Below are positions 16,997 through 25,417 of a stretch of DNA of 64,000 nucleotides, in pieces; the stretch's first letter is position 1; the number at the start of each line of letters is the position of its first letter. The notes beneath the pieces were generated by a model, which was given only the letters and a program-made list of their open reading frames with translations, was not told the origin of the DNA and ran no database searches. Both the position numbers and the translations under genes were made by a program. This DNA comes from Flavobacteria bacterium MS024-3C (GTDB taxonomy: Bacteria > Bacteroidota > Bacteroidia > Flavobacteriales > Flavobacteriaceae). The DNA lies in contig ABVW01000003.1 in NCBI GenBank assembly GCA_000173115.1, forward strand, positions 1 through 64,000. The letters run 5' to 3'.

Positions 16997-17672
16997 TGGT
17001 GTACTATTTGTGATTATGGGTCATTTTTTTTTAATGACCTCTTGTAAGCAGCCCAAAAAATACCATGATGCTGAAGACCAAAGGGCAAGCATAGTGGGTG
17101 AAGGGGTTTTAAATACTCTAGGAGAAAGGGATAGTATCCTTCAATCTGTTTTGGATTTTCAAAAAGAATTAAACGCTTCATTTAAAGATCCTGAGGCGTC
17201 TCCCTTGGTAGATAAGGATAAAATGAATTTCCAAGGTTTGGATTATTTTTTACCAAATGTAGATTTTGTGGTTAGGGCTAAATTGATTAAAACCCCTAAT
17301 GCACTTCCGTTTGGTATGCCTACAACTACAGATAGAATCTCTCAAGAGCGGGTGTATGGGCGTCTGTATTTTAATTTGAAGGGAACCCCCTTTTCTTTAG
17401 AAGTATACCAGAGTTTGGATCTATTGGAAAAGGAAGGCTATGAGGATTATTTATTTCTTCCCTTCACAGACCTCACTAATGGCAATGAAACTTACGGTGG
17501 CGGCAGGTATTTAGATTTGAGAACGGTACAGGGAGATTCTATTTGGATAGACTTTAATAAATCTTATAATCCGTATTGTGCCTACAATAAAAAATATTCA
17601 TGCCCGGTAGTACCTTCGCAGAATGATTTAGAAATTTCTATCCAAGCAGGTGTTAAAGTGTTTGTAAAATAA
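16971..17672 (+). CDS. DUF1684 lipoprotein
   Basis: 233 residues. A lipoprotein signal is visible: basic start (MVLEKRIH), hydrophobic stretch and lipobox LMTSC with Cys25. The mature part matches DUF1684: YLFLPFTDLTNG, YGGGRYLDLR, IDFNKSYNPYCAYNKKYSCP and a final IQAGVKVF. The function of DUF1684 is not established. Its start codon lies inside the second copy of a 39-base repeat, so the N terminus may have been acquired by duplication; an internal ATG (residue 16) would still leave a short lipobox signal. Confidence 0.8.
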   Translation: MVLEKRIHSGVLFVIMGHFFLMTSCKQPKKYHDAEDQRASIVGEGVLNTLGERDSILQSVLDFQKELNASFKDPEASPLVDKDKMNFQGLDYFLPNVDFVVRAKLIKTPNALPFGMPTTTDRISQERVYGRLYFNLKGTPFSLEVYQSLDLLEKEGYEDYLFLPFTDLTNGNETYGGGRYLDLRTVQGDSIWIDFNKSYNPYCAYNKKYSCPVVPSQNDLEISIQAGVKVFVK

Positions 17673-17675
17673 AAA

Positions 17676-17706
17676 AAACCAGTCTTTGGAGAAGACTGGT
17701 TTTTTT
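17676..17706. terminator. Strong bidirectional terminator
   Basis: AAACCAGTCTT (17676-17686) and AAGACTGGTTT (17692-17702) around TGGAG with A and T runs on both sides, between the convergent DUF1684 and porin genes. Confidence 0.9.
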
Positions 17707-17750
17707 AAACTAAACTTAACTAATACCTATCCCTTAATGCAATGGGGGAA

Positions 17751-18809
17751 TTAAAAGGCATAAACTGCTGCTAGTACAAAAGAAGATAGGCTCTTTTGCG
17801 GCGCAAATTTTGTATCCAAAAAGCTTTCGTCAGAACCATTATCTATTCTAATTTCTGGCTTTAAAATAAGGTTTCCTATTGACGCACTTCCTGTAAGGGT
17901 TAAAGCAAACACGCTAGAATCTGCTACACCACTATCTGTTTGGTCAATGGCTCCATAAGCACCACTTTCTACAAAGTATTCTCCTCTTAAGCCAATGGCA
18001 AAAGTGTCTGAAGTGGTTAATTGCGGGTAAAGTGCTACTCCTGAGAATCCAACACCGTCATTGTCATAAATGGCACCGTTGAGTCCTAAGTAAAAATTAT
18101 CTGTAACGGAAAAACCTCCAGTGTAATCCAATTCATAAGCACCGCTATCTGTTAATAAATTAAGGAATTGACCTTTGTATCCAAGTTGCGCTCCAAAAGC
18201 ATAAATTCCTGTTGGGTTGTATTCTGTCAGATCTGTTGGGTTAAAGATTCCGAGCATGGCAGAGAAGTCTTCACTCAGTGCAAAATCTGCTTTTATTCCA
18301 GTATGGCTAAAAGGTCCGTAAGAGAATAAGTATGATGTACTGTAGTTGAAATTTGCTGCTGGAGATATTACTTCGTAGCCTAAAAAGGTGTTAAAATTAC
18401 CCATGGTTAAGGTAACCTTATCGCTCACGTTCCAATACATATATAATTGGTTTACAATATTTCCGGTTGCAGAATACATGGGGGAGTTAAAAATAGCATC
18501 TGTACCTCTTGGTCCAAAGACTAAGTCTGCTACGAATCCAACTTTTTCCCCTTCGTAAGCTGCTACTACATTGGCCATACCTAAAGCAAATCCTGGTAAA
18601 TTAGCAAATGAACTTCCAGGTGCCATAGTGTTTTCTCCTACATTTGGAGCGTTTAAATTACCTCTGAAATAAGCGTCTACCGTTCCACTAATGCTAAATT
18701 TTGGTGTGGTTTCTTCTTCTGCCTCTTGAGCGAAAGTTAATGTTGTTGCTGTTAATGCTGCACTTAGCATTAAAAATTTTGCGTTATTTGTGAAAGTTTT
18801 AAAAATCAT
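17751..18809 (-). CDS. Outer-membrane porin, BBP2-like, linked to ammonium transporter
   Basis: 352 residues: signal peptide ending ATTLTFAQ, then an acidic linker (EAEEETT) and a beta-barrel with alternating hydrophobic strands, ending in AAVYAF with a terminal Phe, the usual BAM signal. Resembles putative beta-barrel porins (PF07642) often encoded beside amt in Bacteroidota. Third gene after glnB and amt; an 11-bp hairpin in the 77-base spacer probably reduces its expression relative to amt. Uptake of ammonium or small nitrogen compounds across the outer membrane is inferred from context only. Confidence 0.75.
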   Translation of the reverse strand: MIFKTFTNNAKFLMLSAALTATTLTFAQEAEEETTPKFSISGTVDAYFRGNLNAPNVGENTMAPGSSFANLPGFALGMANVVAAYEGEKVGFVADLVFGPRGTDAIFNSPMYSATGNIVNQLYMYWNVSDKVTLTMGNFNTFLGYEVISPAANFNYSTSYLFSYGPFSHTGIKADFALSEDFSAMLGIFNPTDLTEYNPTGIYAFGAQLGYKGQFLNLLTDSGAYELDYTGGFSVTDNFYLGLNGAIYDNDGVGFSGVALYPQLTTSDTFAIGLRGEYFVESGAYGAIDQTDSGVADSSVFALTLTGSASIGNLILKPEIRIDNGSDESFLDTKFAPQKSLSSFVLAAVYAF

Positions 18810-18838
18810 GAGAATTTGGTTTTAAATGGTTTTTAACA

Positions 18839-18866
18839 AACGGAGCGTTCTGCAAAACGCTCCGTT
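18839..18866 (-). terminator. Intercistronic hairpin between amt and porin
   Basis: A perfect 11-base stem, AACGGAGCGTT (18839-18849) and AACGCTCCGTT (18856-18866), loop CTGCAA. The T run after it is weak on the minus strand, so partial termination or mRNA stabilisation is likely. Confidence 0.7.
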
Positions 18867-18886
18867 GCTATTTATATAGGTTTTGT

Positions 18887-20131
18887 TTAGTGTTGGTTCA
18901 ATCTAAAATCAGCATATGCATCCATGCCGTGTTCGTGAAGGTCTAAGCCTTCTAATTCTTCTTCTTTAGATACCCTTATTCCTCCTGTTTTCTTGATAGT
19001 GAAAAGGATGATAAATGCAGATATAGTACAGAAGGTAGCTGTGGCTCCTACGCCTGCTAGTTGGTAAAGGAATTGATTCATTCCTGCTTTTGCACCAAAT
19101 ACTCCAACAGCAAGTGTTCCGAAAATACCACATATTAGGTGTACCGCTACTGCTCCTACAGGGTCATCTAGTTTAATTTTATCTATAAAAGCTACTGCTA
19201 AAACGATGAGGGCTCCGGCCAATAATCCAATCACAACAGATTCGTTTGGAGACATTAGATCTGCTCCTGCGGTAATACCTACTAAGCCTCCTAGAATTCC
19301 GTTAAGGAACATGGTAAGGTCGTAATTTTTGTATAAGATTGTGGAAAGGATAAATGCGCCAATTCCACCCGCTGCTGCTGCTAAAGATGTTGTTACAAGC
19401 ACTAAAGAAGTTCCTGCTGGGTCCGCAGATAAAACAGACCCACCGTTAAATCCAAACCAACCCAACCACAAGATAAGTACTCCAGCTGCTGCTAAAGGAA
19501 TGTTGTGTCCTGGTATGGCTTGCGCTTTTCCACTTTCAGAAAATTTACCAATTCTAGGGCCTAGAAGGTATATGGCTATTAATGCAGCCCAACCACCAAC
19601 AGAGTGTACTAGTGTAGATCCAGCAAAGTCGTGAAACCCGCCATTTTCGCCACCTATTGTGCTTAAAAATCCACCACCCCACTGCCAAGATCCTACGATA
19701 GGATATACAAGACCTACATATATTAGGGTAAAAATCATGAAACCACCCAACTTAATACGTTCTGCTACAGCTCCTGAAACAATGGTTGCTGCAGTTGCGG
19801 CAAACATTCCTTGGAAGAGAAAATCGGTCCAGTAGGTGTATCCGCCAGAGGCGTAATCAGGGGTTAGTCCATTTTCAGGGAGCGGGATTCCAAATCCTGC
19901 AAACCCAAGATATCCATTGAAATCTCCAGGGTACATTAGGTTGAACCCGCCTATATAGTAAAGTAATAATCCAGTACAAATAATGAATACATTCTTAAAT
20001 AATATATTAATTGTGTTTTTTTGTCTGGTTAATCCAATCTCTAAAAAAGAGAATCCTAGGTGCATGAAAAATACCAAAGCGGTACATACCATCATCCATA
20101 CGTTATTTGCTGTAAATATTGCTGTTTCCAT
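18887..20131 (-). CDS. amtB: Ammonium transporter
   Basis: 414 residues, about 11 membrane segments. The two pore histidines are visible in GSTLVHSVGGW and VAVHLICGIFG; other family marks are WLGWFGFNGGS and FNGILGGLVGITAG. Moves ammonium across the inner membrane. Starts 27 bases after glnB stops, the conserved glnK-amtB arrangement, so the PII protein probably gates it. The C-terminal tail (EEELEGLDLHEHGMDAYADF) is the cytoplasmic regulatory tail. Confidence 0.95.
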   Translation of the reverse strand: METAIFTANNVWMMVCTALVFFMHLGFSFLEIGLTRQKNTINILFKNVFIICTGLLLYYIGGFNLMYPGDFNGYLGFAGFGIPLPENGLTPDYASGGYTYWTDFLFQGMFAATAATIVSGAVAERIKLGGFMIFTLIYVGLVYPIVGSWQWGGGFLSTIGGENGGFHDFAGSTLVHSVGGWAALIAIYLLGPRIGKFSESGKAQAIPGHNIPLAAAGVLILWLGWFGFNGGSVLSADPAGTSLVLVTTSLAAAAGGIGAFILSTILYKNYDLTMFLNGILGGLVGITAGADLMSPNESVVIGLLAGALIVLAVAFIDKIKLDDPVGAVAVHLICGIFGTLAVGVFGAKAGMNQFLYQLAGVGATATFCTISAFIILFTIKKTGGIRVSKEEELEGLDLHEHGMDAYADFRLNQH

Positions 20132-20158
20132 TTTTATATTCTTTTTGAGTAATCTGTA

Positions 20159-20497
20159 TTAGTTTATGCCTGCTTTTCCATTCTCTCTTGTCCTTATTCT
20201 ATACGCGTCTTGTACATCAGAAACAAAAATCTTACCGTCTCCTACATTTCCTGTACAGGCGGCTTCCAAAATGGCATTTATAGTCGGTTCTAGAAATTCA
20301 TCAGAAATTACTATTGAAAGTATTCTCCTTTGAATGTCAGAAGTACTGTAGCTAATGCCTCTGTAGACATGTCCTTGCTTTTCATTTCCAACGCCGGTTA
20401 CATCCCAGTAGCTAAAGAAGTTAACCTCTATGGCGTGAAGGGCTTTTTTGACGTCGTCAAATTTTGATTTTCTAATAATGGCTTCCACTTTTTTCAT
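20159..20497 (-). CDS. glnB: PII nitrogen regulatory protein
   Basis: 112 residues. PII fold: MKKVEAIIRKSKFDDVKKAL, T-loop with YRGISYSTSDIQRR where the Tyr in RGISY corresponds to the Tyr51 position, and the C-terminal signature AACTGNVGDGKIFVSDV followed by AYRIRTRE. PII proteins read 2-oxoglutarate and ATP/ADP and block Amt when nitrogen is sufficient. I use glnB; it could equally be called glnK because of linkage to amt. The upstream region carries the palindrome shared with the glutamine synthetase promoters. Confidence 0.93.
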   Translation of the reverse strand: MKKVEAIIRKSKFDDVKKALHAIEVNFFSYWDVTGVGNEKQGHVYRGISYSTSDIQRRILSIVISDEFLEPTINAILEAACTGNVGDGKIFVSDVQDAYRIRTRENGKAGIN

Positions 20498-20550
20498 AAT
20501 GGGACTGTTATTTATGGGTTAATACGAAGTAAACTTATGTATTTGTAATT

Positions 20551-20575
20551 ATACCCCCTAATTTTTAGGGGGTAT
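20551..20575. promoter_or_regulatory. Perfect 25-bp palindrome upstream of glnB-amt
   Basis: Arms ATACCCCCTAA (20551-20561) and TTAGGGGGTAT (20565-20575) around TTT, 54-78 bases before the glnB start. The right arm with its flank, TTTTTAGGGGGTAT, is the same string found between the glutamine synthetase genes (8643-8656). Likely an operator for a nitrogen-responsive regulator; with TAAGTTTA as the -7 box it would cover the -33 region. Confidence 0.65.
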
Positions 20576-20605
20576 TGTGTTAATTATTATTATATAAACA
20601 AAATA

Positions 20606-20641
20606 GACCCTAAAAAAATGAGGGTATCATTTTTTAGGGTC
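20606..20641. terminator. Hairpin downstream of crcB / upstream of glnB
   Basis: GACCCTAAAAAAATGA (20606-20621) pairs with TCATTTTTTAGGGTC (20627-20641), 15 pairs with one bulged A, around GGGTA. It may end the crcB transcript (minus strand). It also carries the CCCTAA/TTAGGG core of the neighbouring palindrome, so a regulatory role is possible. Confidence 0.5.
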
Positions 20642-20726
20642 CCAAAATTGAGTGTGTGAATGAAAAAATAGGGGGGGTACCCGCAATAAAGTGAGTGCTA
20701 CTAATAAAAACAGAAATTATTTTTAA

Positions 20727-21110
20727 CTAGATTGCTTTTGCTGTGTGTAGACCAAGCGAAATGGCTAGTATACCTATTATGATACTAGAAAGGGTGTAGA
20801 AAGTAAATTCTAGTATTTGTCCATTTTTAAGAAAAGCTTGATTTTCGAATGCAAATGTGGAAAAGGTGGTAAACCCTCCACAAAGCCCTATGGCTAAAAA
20901 TGAATATAGGGGAGCACTTGCCAAAGCTGGGTTTTTATAACTTAAGCCAATAATAAGACCTAATAGTAAGCAACCTATAATGTTTACACCAAAGGTACCC
21001 CAAAAAAAATGGTCGCTCAATGGATTACCTATTTTGCTAAGCCCATATCTTAGTATGGTACCAAAGCCTCCGCCTATAAATAATGCAGTCATGGTTTTTA
21101 GCTGCTCCAT
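20727..21110 (-). CDS. crcB: Fluoride exporter CrcB/Fluc
   Basis: 127 residues, four membrane segments. Family marks: GGGFGTILRYGLS near the N terminus, the Asn in GTFGVNIIGCLLLG, and GLCGGFTTFSTFAFE with the Phe pair of the fluoride pore. Works as a dual-topology dimer in the inner membrane. The small membrane-protein gene at 21113 ends two bases upstream, so they are co-transcribed. I saw no fluoride riboswitch in front of the pair. Confidence 0.92.
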   Translation of the reverse strand: MEQLKTMTALFIGGGFGTILRYGLSKIGNPLSDHFFWGTFGVNIIGCLLLGLIIGLSYKNPALASAPLYSFLAIGLCGGFTTFSTFAFENQAFLKNGQILEFTFYTLSSIIIGILAISLGLHTAKAI

Positions 21111-21112
21111 AT

Positions 21113-21301
21113 TTAAGACTTTAAATATGTTTTCAAAACAAAAAGCAATAAAATAAAAAGGATAAAACCAAGGAGTAGCTTTAAAACCCCTTTAAAATTT
21201 TTTTGGTGTTGGGCACGCTCTTTTTTGAAAGCCATTACAATGGCAACCACAAAAGAAATGGCAAAAAGCACTGCGAACACTATTTGTCCTTTACTAAACA
21301 T
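21113..21301 (-). CDS. Small two-helix membrane protein
   Basis: 62 residues from MFSKGQIVFAVLFAISF: two membrane segments (about 8-24 and 42-58) around a basic loop (KKERAQHQKNFKG). An in-frame ATG 21 codons upstream would add a non-membrane stretch; the shorter form fits a conserved flavobacterial small protein I have seen in similar contexts. Function unknown. Two bases before crcB, same operon. Confidence 0.7.
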   Translation of the reverse strand: MFSKGQIVFAVLFAISFVVAIVMAFKKERAQHQKNFKGVLKLLLGFILFILLLFVLKTYLKS

Positions 21302-21376
21302 ATTCCTATTTTTACACAAAGCTACATTAAATAATGCAAACCTTTTTTGTGTTTTAATGTTCATTAAATAAATATT

Positions 21377-21763
21377 ATGAAAGATAAATTAGACGCGGTT
21401 GCCGCTTTTCATACGGCATTCAAGATAGGTTATGCTAAATCACCAATAGCCAGTTTAGGAGCGCAAAAAAATCAATTGCGCTTTTCTTTAATGGAAGAGG
21501 AAAACAAAGAGTATTTAGAAGCGGCGCAGAACAATGATCTAGTAGAGGTGGCAGACGCATTGGGAGATATGCTTTACATATTATGCGGGACCATTATTGA
21601 GCATGGGATGCAGGATAAGATTGAGGCTGTTTTTAACGAAATACAAAAGTCCAATATGAGTAAACTAGGGGAAGACGGCGCACCCATATATAGGGAAGAT
21701 GGAAAAGTTTTAAAAGGACCAAATTATTTTAAGCCCAATCTAAAGGCTATTTTGGAAGAATAA
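21377..21763 (+). CDS. MazG-like nucleoside triphosphate pyrophosphohydrolase
   Basis: 128 residues. All-alpha NTP pyrophosphatase pattern: LMEEENKEYLEA with the EExxE motif, followed by EVADALGDMLYILCGTI with the ExxxD metal-binding motif. Related to PRA-PH/MazG (PF01503). Likely house-cleaning hydrolysis of non-canonical NTPs; substrate not known. The C-terminal half (EDGAPIYREDGKVLKGPNYF) is typical of this subfamily. A clear terminator follows at once. Confidence 0.85.
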   Translation: MKDKLDAVAAFHTAFKIGYAKSPIASLGAQKNQLRFSLMEEENKEYLEAAQNNDLVEVADALGDMLYILCGTIIEHGMQDKIEAVFNEIQKSNMSKLGEDGAPIYREDGKVLKGPNYFKPNLKAILEE

Positions 21764-21764
21764 A

Positions 21765-21788
21765 AAAAGGCTCCCTTGGGAGCCTTTT
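21765..21788. terminator. Bidirectional terminator
   Basis: AAAAGGCTCCC (21765-21775) and GGGAGCCTTTT (21778-21788), between the convergent MazG-like gene and ilvE. Confidence 0.85.
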
Positions 21789-21792
21789 AAAT

Positions 21793-22860
21793 TTAGTACG
21801 CTTTAACCCTCCAACCATAAGGGTCTGGTGATAAGTTGTATTGTATGTCGTTGAGTGTTTTCTTAAAGAATGTGGCGTAACTGTCTTCTTGTGGTGTAAT
21901 TTCATACTTCTCTCCTTTGTAACCAAAGCCAGAAATTGGACTCACTACTGCAGCAGTTCCTGCGCCGAACATTTCTAGTAATTGGTTGTTTTTATGTGCT
22001 TCAAGAATTTCAGCTACTTTAATAGGTCTAACTTCTAAGTTTATCCCATTGTCTTTGGCCAATTGTATTAAACTTTTTCTTGTGATTCCATCTAAAATTG
22101 AATCAGAGGTTGGTCCTGTTATTAAGGTATTTCCAATACGAATAAAAATATTCATTGTTCCAGCTTCCTCAATATGTTGGTGTGTATTGGCATCTGTCCA
22201 TACTACTTGTTGAAATCCTTCTGCTTGGGCTAATTGAGTGGGGTAAAAAGAGCCTGCATAATTCCCTGCAGCTTTGGCATACCCAAAACCACCACTTGCA
22301 GCCCTACTAAATGTTTCTGCAATTTTAACCCTCACTTCTCCGCTATAGTAGGATTGTGCTGGAGAGCAAATGACCATAAATTTATACTCTTTGGCGGGAG
22401 AGGCAATAACGCCGGCTTGAGACGCGATCATAAAAGGCCTGATATACAAAGAATTCCCTGCACCAGGTTTGATCCAATTTTGGTCCAATGCTAACAATTT
22501 GTGAAGTCCTTCCATAAAGTATTCTTTTGTAATTGCTGGCATGGCCAATCTTTCACAGGACTTATTAAACCGCTTAAAATTATCTTCGGGTCTGAACAAC
22601 CATGCGTCACCATGATGGTCTTTGAATGCCTTCATGCCTTCAAAAATAGCTTGGCCATAGTGAAATACACTGGCGCTTGGCGAAATACTTATATTTTGAT
22701 AGGGTTTAATCTGTGGTCTTTCCCAGCCACCATTCTTAAAGTCACAGACCAACATATGGTCTGCGAAAATTTCTCCAAAAGAAAGGTTTTCAAAATCTAC
22801 TTCATTAATTCTAGAAGTTTGGGCAATTTCAATATCAAATGAATCAGTAGCTGTGCTCAT
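21793..22860 (-). CDS. ilvE: Branched-chain amino acid aminotransferase
   Basis: 355 residues, fold-type IV PLP enzyme of the longer eukaryotic/BCAT2-like form. Visible: HYGQAIFEGMKAFK, the arginine-containing LYIRPFMIAS, the PLP lysine in FGYAKAAGNYAGS, and EEAGTMNIFIRI. Last step of Ile, Leu and Val synthesis and first step of their breakdown. Single gene; the 240 bases to mnmD are the divergent promoter region, where I see no further gene. Confidence 0.93.
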   Translation of the reverse strand: MSTATDSFDIEIAQTSRINEVDFENLSFGEIFADHMLVCDFKNGGWERPQIKPYQNISISPSASVFHYGQAIFEGMKAFKDHHGDAWLFRPEDNFKRFNKSCERLAMPAITKEYFMEGLHKLLALDQNWIKPGAGNSLYIRPFMIASQAGVIASPAKEYKFMVICSPAQSYYSGEVRVKIAETFSRAASGGFGYAKAAGNYAGSFYPTQLAQAEGFQQVVWTDANTHQHIEEAGTMNIFIRIGNTLITGPTSDSILDGITRKSLIQLAKDNGINLEVRPIKVAEILEAHKNNQLLEMFGAGTAAVVSPISGFGYKGEKYEITPQEDSYATFFKKTLNDIQYNLSPDPYGWRVKAY

Positions 22861-23100
22861 GGGCTATATATTTAAGAGAATAAAATTAAATAAAAATACT
22901 GTGAGCCCATTTTTATTTTCATATTATTAGCAAAATGCTTAAAATGCGCTTCTCAAATAAGAATATGACATTTTTTTAACAATTGCGCTCTAATATTTGT
23001 TTGTATTTTCATTAAACCCTTTTTTAAAACTCCGTTGTAAGCAGGTTATATTCGCTAGTTTTTACTTTATAAACAGTAAAACTTGACATATCTTTATGGG

Positions 23101-23784
23101 GTGAAAAGAAAAATTGTAACTACCGCAGACGGTTCTAAAACCCTGCAAATAGAAGAATGGCAGGAACAGTACCATTCCATGCATGGTGCCATACAGGAAG
23201 CTTATCACGTTTTTATAAAACATGGTTTAGACCTTTTTGAAAATAAGGCTATTGCTATACTTGAAATTGGTTTTGGTACGGGATTAAATGCTTATATCAC
23301 TTTTTTAGAAGCTCAGGAAAAAGGGCTTAATGTTGATTATTTTGGGCTAGAAGCATACCCAGTAAGTTTCGAAGAAGCTATGTCTATGGAGTATGTGACG
23401 TCTTTAAAGGATGCTGACTTTGGCCAAGAAGCTTTTGAGTTAATGCATAAAAGTCCATGGAACGTCCCCGTGAAAATTGCTTCTTTTTTTAATTTATTGA
23501 AGCTTGAAAAAAAGTTCCAAGATATTAATGATTCCAATGCGTATGAACTCATTTATTTTGACGCCTTTGGTTTTAGGGTGCAGCCTGAATTATGGTCTGA
23601 ATCCATTTTTTTGAAAATGTATGCTGCACTGCGTCCAGGAGGCGTTTTGGTGACCTATGCAGCAAAAGGAAGTGTAAGAAGGGCTATGGTCAGTGTGGGG
23701 TTTTTAGTGGAACGTTTAGAAGGACCTCCAGGTAAACGTGAAATGCTCAGGGCAACTAAACCTAGATTAAATACTCAAATTTAA
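23101..23784 (+). CDS. mnmD: tRNA (5-methylaminomethyl-2-thiouridine)-methyltransferase-like (MnmD)
   Basis: 227 residues from the GTG at 23101, where the family start MKRKIVTTADGSKTL falls; a TTG six codons upstream is possible. It corresponds to the methyltransferase half of MnmC without the oxidase half: HSMHGAIQEAYHVF, SAM site LEIGFGTGLNAYIT, and ELIYFDAFGFRVQPELW. Acts on U34 of tRNAs reading split-box codons. Followed after 33 bases by the epimerase gene. Confidence 0.87.
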   Translation: MKRKIVTTADGSKTLQIEEWQEQYHSMHGAIQEAYHVFIKHGLDLFENKAIAILEIGFGTGLNAYITFLEAQEKGLNVDYFGLEAYPVSFEEAMSMEYVTSLKDADFGQEAFELMHKSPWNVPVKIASFFNLLKLEKKFQDINDSNAYELIYFDAFGFRVQPELWSESIFLKMYAALRPGGVLVTYAAKGSVRRAMVSVGFLVERLEGPPGKREMLRATKPRLNTQI

Positions 23785-23817
23785 ATTTTAACTCCTCCTT
23801 TTTTAATAGTTATTGTC

Positions 23818-24729
23818 ATGAAAATATTGATTACCGGTGCTACCGGATTAATAGGAAAAGAAATTATTAAACAGTGTCACATAGAGGGCATTAGCACACA
23901 TTTTTTGACCACCTCAAAAGCCAAGTTGTCTTCTAAAGAAAATGAAAAAGGTTTTCTGTGGAATCCTTCTAAAGGAGCCATTGATTTAAATGCTTTTCAA
24001 GGCGTGACACACATCATTAATTTGGCTGGAAGTACCATTGCCCAAAGATGGACAGAGAAAAATAAAGCAGAAATTTTACATTCAAGATTAGACAGTATTA
24101 ATACACTTATGAAAGGGATTAGGCAATTAAAAAGCCATTCCCTAACCTACTTCTTAGGTGCTTCTGCCATAGGATATTACCCATCTGACTTTTCAAAAGA
24201 ATACCCTTCAGATTGGCATTCTGAAAGTGGCAAAGCGTCCTTTTTAAGAGAAACTGTTTTGGCTTGGGAAGCGGCCAACGAGTCCGTAGCTTCTCTTGGA
24301 TTAAGGTTGGGCCAACTTAGGATAGGTTTGGTGTTGGATCAGCAAGAAGGTGCCTTACCCCAATTTGTAACACCCATAAAGAATTTTGTGGGTGCTGCTT
24401 TTGGAAATGGTAAGCAGTGGCAGTCTTGGATTCACAAGGAAGATATAGCGCGAATGTTTGTTTCTTTAAGCAAAAATGAATTAGAGGGTGTTTTTAACGG
24501 TGTAGCCCCCAACCCAGTGATCCAAAAGGAATTGGTTGCTGCCATAGCACAACAACTCAATAAGCCTGTTTTACTGCCTAATGTACCTGGTTTTGTTATT
24601 TCTTTAATTCTTGGTGAAATGGCACAACTGGTCTTAGAAAGCCAAAAAGTGCAATCTGATCAATGGTTCGCTTTAGGTTTTGAATTTCATTTTCCTACTT
24701 TGCCTGAGGCACTTAGAGATTTGTTGTAA
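23818..24729 (+). CDS. TIGR01777 family epimerase (SDR39U1/YfcH-like)
   Basis: 303 residues. NAD(P)-binding start ITGATGLIGKEI, LAGSTIAQRWTEKNKAEI, the LRIGLVLD segment, and a C-terminal DUF1731 part ending FEFHFPTLPEALRDLL. Extended SDR of unknown substrate, cytoplasmic. Co-directional with mnmD and grpE. Confidence 0.87.
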   Translation: MKILITGATGLIGKEIIKQCHIEGISTHFLTTSKAKLSSKENEKGFLWNPSKGAIDLNAFQGVTHIINLAGSTIAQRWTEKNKAEILHSRLDSINTLMKGIRQLKSHSLTYFLGASAIGYYPSDFSKEYPSDWHSESGKASFLRETVLAWEAANESVASLGLRLGQLRIGLVLDQQEGALPQFVTPIKNFVGAAFGNGKQWQSWIHKEDIARMFVSLSKNELEGVFNGVAPNPVIQKELVAAIAQQLNKPVLLPNVPGFVISLILGEMAQLVLESQKVQSDQWFALGFEFHFPTLPEALRDLL

Positions 24730-24814
24730 TTCAAAGTGATAAAAGGAATGACATTTTGGCATTTTTACAGCTTTGGCAGTACTTTTGAATAGTAGATTAC
24801 AAATATTGAATCAC

Positions 24815-25408
24815 ATGAGTAAAGAGAATATAGATGCTGCTGCATCTGACCAAAATGAAGTTCAAGATACAGAGATGACTTCACCAGAAAATAGCCAAGG
24901 ATCTCAGCAAGATAATAATAGCGAATTTAATGACGCTGCTGTTGAAGACAGTCCAGAATCAGCTTTAGAAAAGCTAGAGAAAGCAGTAGCAAGCGAACAA
25001 GATAAATTTTTAAGGCTTTTTGCTGAATTTGAAAATTATAAAAAGAGAACCTCAAAAGAGAGAATGGATCTTTTTAAAACAGCCAACCAAGAGGTTATTG
25101 TTGCTATGTTACCGGTGGTCGATGACTTTGAAAGGGCTATGAAAGAATTGTCTAAAGACCAAGACTCAGAGCTTTACAAAGGTGTGGGTCTTATTCAGAA
25201 TAAATTTTTAGGGATACTTAAAAACAAAGGTTTAGAAGAAGTAGTTGCCGCTGCTGGTGATACTTTTGATTCTGAAATGCACGATGCAATTACTCAGATT
25301 CCTGCGCCTAACAAGAAAATGAAGGGAAAAATTATAGATGTAATTGAAAAAGGTTTTCAATTAGGAGATAAAATTATTCGTCACCCAAAAGTAGTAGTTG
25401 GAAACTAA
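24815..25408 (+). CDS. grpE: GrpE nucleotide exchange factor
   Basis: 197 residues from the ATG at 24815. An acidic, disordered N terminus (to about residue 55), a long coiled coil (ALEKLEKAVASEQDKFLRLF, then EFENYKKRTSKERM) and the GrpE C-terminal beta part (MHDAITQIPAP). Releases ADP from DnaK. Nine bases before dnaJ: one operon. TGACATTTTGGCA at 24749-24761 upstream is a partial inverted repeat that might be a heat-shock element; that is only a guess. Confidence 0.93.
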   Translation: MSKENIDAAASDQNEVQDTEMTSPENSQGSQQDNNSEFNDAAVEDSPESALEKLEKAVASEQDKFLRLFAEFENYKKRTSKERMDLFKTANQEVIVAMLPVVDDFERAMKELSKDQDSELYKGVGLIQNKFLGILKNKGLEEVVAAAGDTFDSEMHDAITQIPAPNKKMKGKIIDVIEKGFQLGDKIIRHPKVVVGN

Positions 25409-25417
25409 TTAAGTTTT

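Noticed and set aside
20642-21376. Fluoride riboswitch for crcB
   Set aside because: The gene pair starts at 21301 and only 75 bases separate it from the divergent gene; I could not find the fluoride aptamer pattern there.
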